In this document: positions 32,191 to 41,317 of the stretch, piece by piece | Numbering within the stretch: position 1 is the first letter of the stretch | How the letters are laid out: each line of letters starts with the position of its first letter | NCBI GenBank assembly: GCA_016871725.1 | Contig: VHCL01000002.1 | Coordinates: 1 to 64,000 of the forward strand | From: Verrucomicrobiota bacterium | Lineage (GTDB): Bacteria; Verrucomicrobiota; Verrucomicrobiia; Opitutales; UBA953 | DNA: 64,000 bases | Direction of reading: 5' to 3' | Notes under the pieces: model-generated | What the model saw: the letters and a program-made list of their open reading frames with translations, nothing else | Databases searched by the model: none | What the model was told of the DNA's origin: nothing | Translations under genes and position numbers: made by a program

Positions 32191-33075
32191 TCAGGGGACG
32201 AACTTCGTCTCGACCGAGATGATCAGCTTGCCCGTGCTGGCGCAGTCGCCGCAAGGGACGCGCTTGTCGAGGAGCTGGCCCTTCTGCGCCTCGCGCGTGA
32301 AGCCGAGGCCGCCGCACTTCTTGCAGGGGATGGTCTCGCTGGTCGTCGCGCTGAGTTCGGCGCCGGCGGCGATCGCTTCGACGAACCGCTGCAGGCCGGC
32401 GGGGGAGTCCTCGAGGGTCGCGCACTCCAGGAAGGCCTCGCGGCGGAGCGTGAGGCGACGGCCTTTGAGCGGGGCGAAGTCAGGCGTGAAGAGGATGGCC
32501 ACGGTCCCGACGTGCATGCCGGTGATCTTGCCGGTGTCGCCGGGCTTGGCGGGCTTCTCCAGCAGGAGCAAGGCCATCGTGTCCACGCCGGCGGCGAGGG
32601 CTTCGTTCGGGCCGGCGGCCGGCCAGGCGGCCTTGGCGAGGTAGCGGTTGTCGCCGAGGTCCTGGAGGATCGAATAGTTCACCGTCGTCAGGTAGCCGAC
32701 GGCCTTGCTCGAACCGGCGGGCGAGCCGTCGACGATGCTCTGGGTGGCGAACGCCGAAAAGAGGCGCTGCAGCTCCTTGGTGGTCTCGGTCGATCCGAGG
32801 CGATTGAGCTTCGAGAGCTGGAAGGTCCGGGTCGACTTCGCCTCAGGGAGCAGCGTCGGACGGAAGGGCGAGATCTGCACGGAGTTGTCCACGAACTCGT
32901 CCGAGATGCCGGCGGCGGGGGCGGCGGTCCCCGCCGTCGTCGGGCTGGCGGCGCTCGCCGGTGCGGCGGCCGGCGCCGTGGCGGGGGCCGGCTCGGCGGA
33001 GACCTTGGTGCCGAAGGCGCTCGTCTGGGCTCCCAGCGGGAGGGCGAGCAGGGCGAGGAGGAGGCGGAGCGTCAT
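32191..33075 (-). CDS. Secreted protein with DnaJ-like CxxCxG zinc-finger
   Basis: 294 residues: signal peptide (about 1-17), an Ala/Pro-rich low-complexity linker (about 28-60), a globular middle domain of unknown type and a C-terminal cysteine cluster CKKCGGLGF...CGDC, spaced like one zinc-binding unit of DnaJ (CxxCxG ... CxxC). A zinc-finger or redox motif on an exported protein is unusual. It lies immediately downstream of tatC (four-base gap) and is probably in its operon. No family name can be given. Confidence 0.75.
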   Translation of the reverse strand: MTLRLLLALLALPLGAQTSAFGTKVSAEPAPATAPAAAPASAASPTTAGTAAPAAGISDEFVDNSVQISPFRPTLLPEAKSTRTFQLSKLNRLGSTETTKELQRLFSAFATQSIVDGSPAGSSKAVGYLTTVNYSILQDLGDNRYLAKAAWPAAGPNEALAAGVDTMALLLLEKPAKPGDTGKITGMHVGTVAILFTPDFAPLKGRRLTLRREAFLECATLEDSPAGLQRFVEAIAAGAELSATTSETIPCKKCGGLGFTREAQKGQLLDKRVPCGDCASTGKLIISVETKFVP

Positions 33076-33079
33076 GGGC

Positions 33080-34093
33080 TTAGTCGAGGGAGCTGAGGTC
33101 GCCTTCGGCGGGCGGAGGGGTGGACTTAGGCTTGCTGGTCGCCGGCGAGCCGAGGGCCGGGGCGGAAGGCGTCACCGGGTCGACGGAGCGGGACGGACGG
33201 TAGCCGTCATCGTCGTCGCGGTCGTCGTCTTCGTCGTCATCGGGCAGGTCATCGTCCTCCGGATTGGGCTTGTCGCCGCGGGCGACGCGCTTGCGGCGCA
33301 CGATCACCGTGCCGACGCCGACGGCGGCGAGGAAGAAGCCGAAGAGGATGCCCGTCATCACGAACAGCGAGATCGGTTCGGCGATGGGGGTGATCATGGC
33401 CACCAGCACCATGATGCCGAAGAGCATGCCGCGCCAGGACCTGAGGAGGGTGCGCGGGCGGACGAGTTCGAGCCACATCAGGATGATGAGCGCGAGCGGG
33501 AACTGGAAGGTCAGGCCCGTCAGCAGGCACATCATGACCACGAAGGCGTAGTAGTCGGAGGCCTGCCAGGTGACCTCCATCTTGAGGCCTTCGGCGAAGT
33601 GCTGCCAGATCTGGATGGACATCGGGCTCAGCCAGAGGAACGCCAGCGCGGCGCCGAGCAGGAACAGGATGAGCGCCGCGACGCAGAACGGGATGAGGCC
33701 GCGCTTCTCGCGGTCGGTCAGGGCGGGGCCCACGAAGCGGGCGGTCTCGTAGAGGAAGACCGGGGACGCCACCGCGACGCCCACGCCGAACGCGGCGTAC
33801 ATGAGGACTTTCCAGACGCCCATGAAGGTGAATTCCTTGAGCTCGCCCATGGCGACCAGCCCGGGGTCCGGCTGGCTCAGGATGTAGCCGACGGGGGAGG
33901 TCTCGGGGTGCTTGGCCCATTGGAGGGGCAGGCTCAGCAGGGCGGGCGTCTCCCGGTAGAAGATCAGGGCGGCGACCATGCCGACGGCGAAGACGCCGAG
34001 GACGCGGAGGAGGGAGACGCGGAGGTCGTCCAGGTGCTCCAGGAACGTCATCTCGCTCCGGGATTTGTTACGACGAATGAAGGCGGAAAGCAT
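33080..34093 (-). CDS. tatC: Sec-independent protein translocase TatC, with acidic C-terminal tail
   Basis: 337 residues. The first 260 are a normal six-helix TatC: EMTFLEHLDDLR at the N-terminus, ARFVGPALTDREKRGLIPF with the conserved Glu that contacts twin-arginine signals, and ITPIAEPISLFVM near 235. About 75 extra residues follow and are predicted to be disordered, with a dense Asp/Glu run (DDDLPDDDEDDDRDDDDG) and a Pro/Ser-rich end, not found in standard TatC of about 250 residues. TatC is the receptor for folded Tat substrates such as the DUF1552 protein at 46.7 kb. TatA/B are not in the window. Confidence 0.95.
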   Translation of the reverse strand: MLSAFIRRNKSRSEMTFLEHLDDLRVSLLRVLGVFAVGMVAALIFYRETPALLSLPLQWAKHPETSPVGYILSQPDPGLVAMGELKEFTFMGVWKVLMYAAFGVGVAVASPVFLYETARFVGPALTDREKRGLIPFCVAALILFLLGAALAFLWLSPMSIQIWQHFAEGLKMEVTWQASDYYAFVVMMCLLTGLTFQFPLALIILMWLELVRPRTLLRSWRGMLFGIMVLVAMITPIAEPISLFVMTGILFGFFLAAVGVGTVIVRRKRVARGDKPNPEDDDLPDDDEDDDRDDDDGYRPSRSVDPVTPSAPALGSPATSKPKSTPPPAEGDLSSLD

Positions 34094-34098
34094 GGGGG

Positions 34099-37041
34099 TC
34101 AGTCCTTGCGGAGGAGGTCCTTGATGACGTCAAGGCTCAGGCCGGACGACACCGAGTCTGATTCGCTGAGGAGCTTACGCAACATCTCAGACTTGGACTT
34201 TTGGAGCTCCATGACGCGTTCCTCGATGGTCCCGGCCGCGATCAGCTTGATGCTGGTCACCGTGCGGGTCTGGCCGATGCGGTGGGCGCGGTCGGTGGCC
34301 TGGGCTTCGGCGGCCGGGTTCCACCAAGGGTCGAAGTGGATGACCGTGTCGGCCCCGGTGAGGTTCAGTCCGGTGCCGCCCGCCTTGAGGGACATGAGCA
34401 TGACCGGGATGGACGGGGTCGAGTTGAAGGTGTCGCAGACGCCTTGGCGGTCCTTGGTCGAGCCGTCGAGGTAGCAGTAGGGGATGTCGCGGTCCTCGAG
34501 GGCTTCCTTGAGGAGCTGCAGCGCGGTGACGAAGGTCGAGAACACCAGCATGCGGTGGCCGGCGTCCTTGGATTCCTCGACGAGCTCGAGGAAGGCCTGG
34601 AGCTTCGCCGAGTCGGCTTCGGCCAGCTTCGGGTCGAGGATGCGCGGGTCGGCGCAGATCTGGCGGAGGCGCAGCAGCTGGTTGAAGGCCGCCATCTGGA
34701 TGCGGGCCTGGGTGGCGCCGCCCATCTCCATCTCGAAGATCTCCTGGCGGGTGGACTCGAGGATCTCGTCGTAGATCTTCTTCTGGTTGTCCTCGAAGTC
34801 GCAGTACACCACCTGTTCGATCTTGGCGGGCAGCTCGGGAGCGACGGCGACCTTGGAGCGGCGCAGGATGTAGGGCGCGGCCATCTGCAGGAGACGGTCG
34901 TCATGCCACTTGCGTTCGTCGGCGTGGACGCGCTCCTCGGGCTTGGGCAGGTAGCCCGGCATGAGGAAGCCGAAGAGCGAGCGCAGGTCCTCGAGCGAGT
35001 TCTCGACGGGCGTGCCGGTGAGGATGTAACGGCCCTTGGCCACCAGCTGCTTGACCGCCTTGGCGGCCTGGGCGCGCGGGTTCTTGATGTTCTGGCCTTC
35101 GTCGCAGATGGCCGCGCCCCACGCCACCGCGGTGAACGCCGCGATGTCGCGGGAGAGGGTGCCGTAGGAGGTGATGACGAGGTCGAAGCGCTGCAGGTAG
35201 TCCGGCGCGGTGAAGCGGTTCTGGCCGTGGTGGGCGAGGACCTTCAGCGCGGGCGTGAAGCGACGGGCTTCGCGGCGCCAGTTCTCGACGAGCGAGGCGG
35301 GGCAGACCACGAGGCAGGGTCCGTCTTCCGGCCGGTGCGTGCGCAGGGCCTCCATGAACGCGAGGGCCTGGACGGTCTTGCCGAGGCCCATTTCGTCGGC
35401 GAGCAGGCCGCCCAGGGAGTGGTTATGGATGTGCCAGAGCCAGGCCACGCCGACCTGCTGGTAGATGCGGAGCATCTTGCCGAGCTCCTCGCGGATCGGG
35501 GCGGGCTGGAGTTTCGAGAGGTTGCGGATGGCGGAGGAGCGCTGGCTCCAGGTCTCCGGCGGGGCGAAGGCGGCCTGCAGCTCCTCGGCGATGGCGTCGG
35601 CGCTCGCGAGGTCCGCGTAGCCGATCTTCAGGTTGAGGTCGAGGTCCACGTCGCGCTTGGCCTCGCCGGTGATGCGGCGCTGGGCGTTGCGGATCGACTC
35701 CATCAGCTCCGGCGTGATGAGGCGCGGGCCGCGGTCGGTGTAGAAGAACATGCGCCCGCTGGAGAGAGCCTCCTGGATGACCTTAGGCGACTTGCCCTCG
35801 GGGTCGATGCCGATGGCGAAGCGGAAGCCGTCGTTCTCCTCGGACGCGTCGCACTTCGCCTTGGCGAGGTCGACGTTGCGGAGCGAGTGCGAGAGGTTGT
35901 GCGTGAAGAAGGCGTCGTTGTCCGTCATCAGCAGCTTGTGATGGCGGGCGAGGAAGTTCAGGACCTGGATGGTGCCCGCGAGGTACCATTCGCGGGTGGT
36001 GGTCTCGAGCGTGAAACCGCTGCGCTGCAGGACGTCGCGGAGCTCGGCGACGGGGCCGGAGGACTGCTGGGGCAGGCGGATGCGCAGCCACTTCATCGAG
36101 CCGTCGACCCAAGGGCGGTCTTCGCGGCCGCGTTCCTGGGAGCGGACCTCCTGCTCCTCGGGGCCGTCGTCGACGGCCTCGCCGGCGGCGTTGGTCTGCG
36201 GGGTGGCGACGGGTTCGTCGAGGTGTTCGTGGACCTTGTCCAGCTGGTCGCCGTCCCACGCGAGCGGGGTCTCCGGCGCGTTGGCCATGCGGAAGATCCG
36301 CAGGCCCTTGCCGATGGCGAGCAGCTGGCGGAGGTGGCGGCGGGTGAGCGGCAGGATGCCCTGCAGCTTGCCGTGGCACAGGTTCTCGAGGATCGCCAGG
36401 AAGAAGACCGTGTCGGGCTCGATCGTCCAGGCCTTGCCGCGGTCGAGGTTCTCCGGCGCGACCTGGACGCCGTCGACGCGCAGTTCGAGGCGGCAGATGA
36501 TCTCGTCGCGCACGGCGGCGGTCGCGATGTTCGGGGGGACGATGAAGCGCACCTCGATGGGCGTGCCGCGTTTGTCCGAAAGGGTGAGGGATTTGAGCCG
36601 GGGTCCTGCCGGGGTCGTCTCCGCTTGCTTTGCTTTTTCCTTCTTCGTGTCCGTCGTCTTCTCCTTGGCCGGGGCCGTCGTCGGCGGTTTGCCAGGCGGG
36701 GCGGCGGGCTTGGCCGGCGGCGCGGGCTCGGCTTTCAAGTAGCCTTCCTTGGCGGCTAGTACCAGGTAGGCCGCGACGGAGTGGACGCAGAGCTTCCTTC
36801 GGCCGACCGAGACTTCGCAGCCGCACTCGTTGCGCTGGAAGGTGACGGAGCGGAGGTTCCAGCGGGCTTCGCGGGATTCGGTGCCGTCGTCCACGAGGGC
36901 TTCCGCCACCGGGGGCGTCCAGAGGGCCTTCTTCACCTTGCCCTTGGCCACCAGCTCCTTGGCGAGGAGCACGGTCGCGCCGCCCGCGAGATCGATGAGA
37001 TCGTCTTCGGAGATGTTGGGCAACGGCTGACGCGGCGCCAT
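34099..37041 (-). CDS. SNF2-family helicase with SWIM-like zinc finger
   Basis: About 980 residues from the ATG at 37041. Near residues 72-86 a CxC ... CxH set (ECGC...LCVH) is a SWIM zinc finger; a Pro/Ala/Lys-rich linker follows (about 105-150), then a bacterial SNF2-associated region, and the SWI2/SNF2 motor: motif I DEMGLGKT (about 551), motif II DEGQ (about 646), motif VI QATDRAHRIGQTR (about 920). These are all intact, so it should be an ATP-driven DNA translocase like RapA/HepA relatives. The next gene, tatC, follows after five bases. Its cellular role is unknown. Confidence 0.93.
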   Translation of the reverse strand: MAPRQPLPNISEDDLIDLAGGATVLLAKELVAKGKVKKALWTPPVAEALVDDGTESREARWNLRSVTFQRNECGCEVSVGRRKLCVHSVAAYLVLAAKEGYLKAEPAPPAKPAAPPGKPPTTAPAKEKTTDTKKEKAKQAETTPAGPRLKSLTLSDKRGTPIEVRFIVPPNIATAAVRDEIICRLELRVDGVQVAPENLDRGKAWTIEPDTVFFLAILENLCHGKLQGILPLTRRHLRQLLAIGKGLRIFRMANAPETPLAWDGDQLDKVHEHLDEPVATPQTNAAGEAVDDGPEEQEVRSQERGREDRPWVDGSMKWLRIRLPQQSSGPVAELRDVLQRSGFTLETTTREWYLAGTIQVLNFLARHHKLLMTDNDAFFTHNLSHSLRNVDLAKAKCDASEENDGFRFAIGIDPEGKSPKVIQEALSSGRMFFYTDRGPRLITPELMESIRNAQRRITGEAKRDVDLDLNLKIGYADLASADAIAEELQAAFAPPETWSQRSSAIRNLSKLQPAPIREELGKMLRIYQQVGVAWLWHIHNHSLGGLLADEMGLGKTVQALAFMEALRTHRPEDGPCLVVCPASLVENWRREARRFTPALKVLAHHGQNRFTAPDYLQRFDLVITSYGTLSRDIAAFTAVAWGAAICDEGQNIKNPRAQAAKAVKQLVAKGRYILTGTPVENSLEDLRSLFGFLMPGYLPKPEERVHADERKWHDDRLLQMAAPYILRRSKVAVAPELPAKIEQVVYCDFEDNQKKIYDEILESTRQEIFEMEMGGATQARIQMAAFNQLLRLRQICADPRILDPKLAEADSAKLQAFLELVEESKDAGHRMLVFSTFVTALQLLKEALEDRDIPYCYLDGSTKDRQGVCDTFNSTPSIPVMLMSLKAGGTGLNLTGADTVIHFDPWWNPAAEAQATDRAHRIGQTRTVTSIKLIAAGTIEERVMELQKSKSEMLRKLLSESDSVSSGLSLDVIKDLLRKD

Positions 37042-37118
37042 GGTGAGGGTGTGCGGTGAAAAGCGTCGTCCGAACGGACGCGCCAAAGGAGGGAAAACCA
37101 AGCGGGAAGACGTATCGC

Positions 37119-37973
37119 CTAGACGGCGACGTCTTGGACCGGGACTCCAGGGTGCATCTCGAAGATGCCCACGGGGGTCGTCGGGCCTGTCATCACGATG
37201 GAATAATCCTCACCGATGCCAATGATAATCTGCCCGCCGGGCATATTTACCGTCAAATCCGCCTCAACCAGGCCCATTTTGCGGGCCACGGCGGCCGAAG
37301 CCGAGGACGACGAGCCGGAGGCCATGGTGTAGCCGGCCCCGCGTTCCCAGATCTCGATGCGGACGTTCTGCCGGTCGAGGATCTTCATGAACTGCACGTT
37401 GGTGCGGTTGGGGAAATTCGGGTGCGTCTCGAGGTGCGGTCCGTAAGTCTTGGCGAGGTCGGGCGTGAGGTCGTCGACCGGGATCACGCAGTGCGGGTTG
37501 CCGACGGTCGCGGCCCAGTACTTGAAAGTCTTGCCGAGGACGGTGATCTCTTCGCCGAGGACTTCACGGTCGGCGCCGACGTGCGGGATGACCGGCGCGC
37601 GGAAGGAGACCTTGCCCATCTCCACGCGGATGCGGTCACCGCCGTCGAAGACTTCGCAGCGGACGATGCCGCCGAGGGTGTGCAGCTTGAACTCCTGGCC
37701 TTCCTTGATGCGCTTCGTCTCCAGGAGGTGGCGGCAGAAGATGCGGATGCCGTTGCCGGACTTCTCGGCTTCGGAGCCGTCGGGGTTCAGGATGCGCAGG
37801 CCGAAGGTGCCGTCGGTCCGGTCGATCGGGCCGTAGAGGATGCCGTCGGAACCGAGGCCGAAGTGGCGGTGGCAGACCTTGCGGATGGCTTCCGGCGAGA
37901 AAAGGGCGGGGCAGTCCTTGGGCTCGAGGACGAGGTAGTCGTTGCCGAGGGCGTGGTATTTGGCGAAACGCAT
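37119..37973 (-). CDS. DapF-like epimerase with Ser at both catalytic Cys positions
   Basis: 284 residues from the ATG at 37973, with the two-fold DapF fold: GNDYLVLEP, NPDGSEAEKSGNG, TVGNPHCVI, FPNRTNVQF, ERGAGYTMASGS. Diaminopimelate epimerase interconverts LL- and meso-diaminopimelate with a pair of cysteines, normally in (M)CGNG and ACGTG. Here these positions are Ser72 (TCC) and Ser219 (TCC). A clade of DapF homologues with SGNG/ASGS motifs exists as far as I recall, but whether it makes meso-DAP is not settled for me. The name is therefore for the fold, not the proven reaction. Confidence 0.85.
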   Translation of the reverse strand: MRFAKYHALGNDYLVLEPKDCPALFSPEAIRKVCHRHFGLGSDGILYGPIDRTDGTFGLRILNPDGSEAEKSGNGIRIFCRHLLETKRIKEGQEFKLHTLGGIVRCEVFDGGDRIRVEMGKVSFRAPVIPHVGADREVLGEEITVLGKTFKYWAATVGNPHCVIPVDDLTPDLAKTYGPHLETHPNFPNRTNVQFMKILDRQNVRIEIWERGAGYTMASGSSSSASAAVARKMGLVEADLTVNMPGGQIIIGIGEDYSIVMTGPTTPVGIFEMHPGVPVQDVAV

Positions 37974-38071
37974 GGTCGTGTTCTGATTGGGCGTTCGGGG
38001 CGGTCTTGGCAAGCAAGGGGTGGCCAATCTGTCGGCTTGGTTTCCCGCTCGGCCGGGTTTATTACCCTCGC

Positions 38072-39643
38072 ATGCGACTCCTACCCTTGGTTGCCCTCTC
38101 CTGCGTGCTCACCGCCTTCGCGGCCGAGAAGCGTCCGCCCAACATCGTGCTGCTTTATTCCGATGACATCGGCTGGGGCGACCTCGGTTGCTACGGCGCG
38201 AAGGTCATCCCGACCCCTCATCTCGACCGGCTCGCCGCGCAGGGCACCCGTTTCACGGCGGGCTATTGCACCTCCGCGACCTGCACGCCCTCCCGCTATT
38301 CGCTGCTCACCGGCGAATACGCCTGGCGCCGTCAGGGCACCGGCGTGCTGCCCGGCGACGCGCGCCTGATCATCAAGCCCGGTCGGCCGACGATGGCGGC
38401 CGGTCTCGCGAAGCTTGGCTACGCCACGGGCGTGGTCGGCAAATGGCATCTCGGGCTGGGCGCCGGCGACGTGGATTGGAACAAGCGGATCGAGCCGTCG
38501 CCGAATCAGATCGGTTTCACCTATTCGTTCATCATGGCCGCCACCGGCGACCGCGTGCCGACGGTCTTCGTGGAAGACGGCGCCGTGGTCGGTCTCGACC
38601 CGAAGGATCCGATCGAGGTCAGCTACAAGCAGCCTTACCCGGGCGATCCCGACCTCAAGACCGACGCCGAGCGCGCCAAGCTCAAGATGAACTGGTCCCA
38701 CGGCCATAACATGGCCCTCGTCAACGGCGTCGGCCGCATCGGCTGGATGAAGGGCGGCAAGGCCGCGTTGTGGGACGACGAGACGATGGGCGACACCTTC
38801 GCCGAGAAGGCCTGCGGGTTCATCGCCCGGAACAAGGACAAGCCGTTCTTCCTGTATTACGCCTCCCACGAGAACCACGTCCCGCGCGTCCACCACCCCC
38901 GCTACGCAGGCCGGACCCCGCTCGGCCCGCGCGGCGACGCGGTGGTCGCGTTCGACGACCAGGTCGGCCGCATCCTCGCCGAGCTCGACAAGCAGGGCCT
39001 CGCCGAGAACACGCTGGTGATCTACACCTCCGACAATGGTCCGGTGCTGGACGACGGCTACCAGGATAAGGCCGTCGAACTGAACAAGCAGGCCGCCCAT
39101 GCTCCGGCCGGCCCCTTCCGCGGCGGCAAATACAGCATCCTCGAAGGCGGCACGCGCGTGGGTTTCATCGCCCGCTGGCCGGGGCATACGCCCGCCGGCA
39201 AGGTCTCCGACGCGCTCATCTCACAGGTCGACCTGCCGGCCGTCTTCACCAGGGTCGCCGGCGGCGACCCGGCGGATTTCCTCAAGCTGGACTCGGTCGA
39301 CACGTCCGCGGCCCTCGCGGGCGGGCCGGGCCGCGAGACCCTCATCTCCAGCACCCAGGGCAACCATCTCTCCATCCGCGACGCGCGTTGGAAGTTCATC
39401 TCCGGCGTCGGGGCGCCCGCCAAGGGCAAGAAGGCGCAGGGGCCCGTCGTGGACCTGCTGGGCTCCGAGGCCGACCAGGCCGCCGACCGGCGCGATCAGG
39501 CCGGCCCGCGGCTCTTCGACCTGCAGAACGACCCCGGCGAACGGAACAACGTCGCCAAGGAGCACCCCGAGGTGGTCGCCCGGCTCAAGGCCCTGCTCGA
39601 GGCCCAGCGCGCGAAAGGCGTCGCCCAGCCGTTGCCGCTCTGA
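38072..39643 (+). CDS. Secreted sulfatase (Cys-type arylsulfatase)
   Basis: 523 residues from the ATG at 38072, with a signal peptide (about 1-18). NIVLLYSDDIGWGDLGCYG holds the first metal-binding aspartates; CTPSR (Cys71-Arg75) is the C-x-P-S-R site whose Cys is converted to formylglycine, and TGVVGKWHLG and YTSDNGPVLDD complete the metal and sulfate sites. This is the S1 family, acting on sulfated glycans. A formylglycine-generating enzyme is not in the window. The preferred sugar cannot be read. Confidence 0.93.
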   Translation: MRLLPLVALSCVLTAFAAEKRPPNIVLLYSDDIGWGDLGCYGAKVIPTPHLDRLAAQGTRFTAGYCTSATCTPSRYSLLTGEYAWRRQGTGVLPGDARLIIKPGRPTMAAGLAKLGYATGVVGKWHLGLGAGDVDWNKRIEPSPNQIGFTYSFIMAATGDRVPTVFVEDGAVVGLDPKDPIEVSYKQPYPGDPDLKTDAERAKLKMNWSHGHNMALVNGVGRIGWMKGGKAALWDDETMGDTFAEKACGFIARNKDKPFFLYYASHENHVPRVHHPRYAGRTPLGPRGDAVVAFDDQVGRILAELDKQGLAENTLVIYTSDNGPVLDDGYQDKAVELNKQAAHAPAGPFRGGKYSILEGGTRVGFIARWPGHTPAGKVSDALISQVDLPAVFTRVAGGDPADFLKLDSVDTSAALAGGPGRETLISSTQGNHLSIRDARWKFISGVGAPAKGKKAQGPVVDLLGSEADQAADRRDQAGPRLFDLQNDPGERNNVAKEHPEVVARLKALLEAQRAKGVAQPLPL

Positions 39644-39669
39644 GCGGCCATTATTCCGCCGTCCGGACT

Positions 39670-39691
39670 TCTCCCGACTTGAAGCGGGAGA
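39670..39691. repeat. Hairpin between sulfatase and oxidoreductase genes
   Basis: TCTCCCG (39670-39676) pairs with CGGGAGA (39685-39691) over an eight-base spacer. No T-run follows, so it is not a classical terminator; it may affect mRNA stability between the two genes or be an interspersed repeat. Confidence 0.35.
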
Positions 39692-39712
39692 GGGAAGGGT
39701 GATGCTCGGCGC

Positions 39713-40792
39713 ATGAGCCAGACTCCCCTCCGTGTCCTCTGCGTCGGCGCCGGCCACATGGGCCGTTCCCATGCGCTCGCGTATCATAAGCTGCCCGGCT
39801 TCCGCATCGTCGGGCTGGTCACCCGCTCCCCGGAATCCCGCGCGAAGCTCAACGCCGAGCTCGGCGGCGGCTACCCGGAATACGCCGACTTCCACGCCGC
39901 GCTCCGGGCGACCAAGCCCGACGCGGTCTCCATCTCGAGCTACCCGGACACCCATGCCGAATACGCCGTCGCCGCGCTGGACGCGGGCTGCCACGTGTTC
40001 GTGGAGAAGCCCCTCGCGGTCACCGTGGCCGAAGCCGAGCAGATCGTCGCCAAGGCCAAGGCGGTGAAGCGCAAGGTCGTCATCGGCTACATCCTCCGGC
40101 ATCACCCGGCCTGGACGCAGTTCATCCGGACCGTGCAGACGCTCGGCAAGCCGCTCGTCATGCGCATGAACCTCAACCAGCAGAGCTTCGGCGACATGTG
40201 GAAGACGCACAAGTCCCTCATGCAGACGTGCAGCCCCATCGTCGACTGCGGCGTCCATTACGTCGACATCATGTGCCTGATGACCGGCAGCCGGCCCGTC
40301 CGCGTCTCGGGCCTCGGCGCCCGGCTCTCCGACGAACTCCCGGCGGGCATGGTCAACTACGGCCACCTGCAGGTGACCTTCGCCGACGGTTCCGTCGGCT
40401 GGTATGAGGCCGGCTGGGGTCCGATGATGTCCGAGGAAGCCTTCTTCGTGAAGGACGTCATCGGCCCGAAGGGCTGCGTCTCCATCGTCGCCGGCAAGGC
40501 CGCGCAGGCCGGCAACTCCGCCGACGTCGACTCCCACTCCGCCGCGCAGGCGCTCAAGGTCCACCATGCCGCCCTCGGCGCCGACGGCCGGTTCCTGCGG
40601 CCCGACGAGATCGTGCCGACCGAGGCCGATCCCGGCCATGACGGGCTCTGCGAGCGCGAGCAGGTCTACTTCGAGAAGGCCATCCGGGAGGATCTCGACC
40701 TCGCCGGGCACATGGACGACGCCGTGAACTCGATGCGCATCGTCGCCGCGGCCGACCGGTCGTTCCGCGAAGGCCGGACGATCGACCTCTGA
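39713..40792 (+). CDS. Gfo/Idh/MocA-family oxidoreductase
   Basis: 359 residues. The NAD(P) fold is GAGHMGRSHALAYHKLPGF at the N-terminus, VFVEKPLAV near residue 97 is the EKP block with catalytic Lys, and the C-terminal alpha/beta domain carries the VDCGVHYVD histidine region. These enzymes oxidise, reduce or epimerise sugars and related polyols; the particular substrate is not shown. It follows the sulfatase after 69 bases and precedes gluconokinase by six, suggesting one carbohydrate operon. Confidence 0.9.
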   Translation: MSQTPLRVLCVGAGHMGRSHALAYHKLPGFRIVGLVTRSPESRAKLNAELGGGYPEYADFHAALRATKPDAVSISSYPDTHAEYAVAALDAGCHVFVEKPLAVTVAEAEQIVAKAKAVKRKVVIGYILRHHPAWTQFIRTVQTLGKPLVMRMNLNQQSFGDMWKTHKSLMQTCSPIVDCGVHYVDIMCLMTGSRPVRVSGLGARLSDELPAGMVNYGHLQVTFADGSVGWYEAGWGPMMSEEAFFVKDVIGPKGCVSIVAGKAAQAGNSADVDSHSAAQALKVHHAALGADGRFLRPDEIVPTEADPGHDGLCEREQVYFEKAIREDLDLAGHMDDAVNSMRIVAAADRSFREGRTIDL

Positions 40793-40798
40793 CCGACG

Positions 40799-41311
40799 AT
40801 GGCGCACCCGAACGTCGTCTTCATGGGCGTCTGCGGCTGCGGTAAGAGCACCGTCGCGGAACTCTACGCGCGCCGGACCGGCGCGACGCTGGTCGAGGCC
40901 GACGCCTTCCATCCGCCCGCGAACATCGCGAAGATGAGCGCCGGCACGCCGCTGACCGACGCCGACCGCGCCGGCTGGCTCGCGGCGATGGCGGACCGCC
41001 TGGCCGCGGGCAAGGCGCGCGGCGAGGCGATGGTCCTCACCTGTTCCGCGCTGAAGAAGGCTTATCGTGACCGCCTGCGTCAAGGCGACCCGGACCTGTC
41101 CTTCGTCTTCCTCGACGGCAGCCGCGAACTTCTCCAGGCGCGGATGGACGCGCGTAAGGGTCACTTCATGCCGCCGGGCCTGCTCGGCAGCCAGCTCGCC
41201 TCGCTGGAGCGCCCCGATCCCGTCGCGGAGAAGTGCCTGCATGTCAGCATCACGCTCACGCCGGAGCAGATCTGCGAGACCGTGGCCTTGGCGATGCGTC
41301 GCTTCGCCTGA
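40799..41311 (+). CDS. gntK: Gluconokinase
   Basis: 170 residues of the small thermoresistant gluconokinase family. MGVCGCGKSTVAEL is the P-loop, EADAFHPPANIAKMSAGTPL the substrate lid and LTCSALKKAYRDRLR the family block with the adenine-side residues; HFMPPGLLGSQLASLE is near the C-terminus. It phosphorylates gluconate to 6-phosphogluconate in the cytoplasm, feeding the Entner-Doudoroff or pentose phosphate pathway. No gnt permease is adjacent. Confidence 0.93.
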   Translation: MAHPNVVFMGVCGCGKSTVAELYARRTGATLVEADAFHPPANIAKMSAGTPLTDADRAGWLAAMADRLAAGKARGEAMVLTCSALKKAYRDRLRQGDPDLSFVFLDGSRELLQARMDARKGHFMPPGLLGSQLASLERPDPVAEKCLHVSITLTPEQICETVALAMRRFA

Positions 41312-41317
41312 AAAGCA

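Noticed and set aside
34201-36759. 852-codon plus-strand frame opposite the SNF2 helicase
   Set aside because: Glu/Val/Asp-rich antisense translation; the helicase motifs lie on the minus strand.
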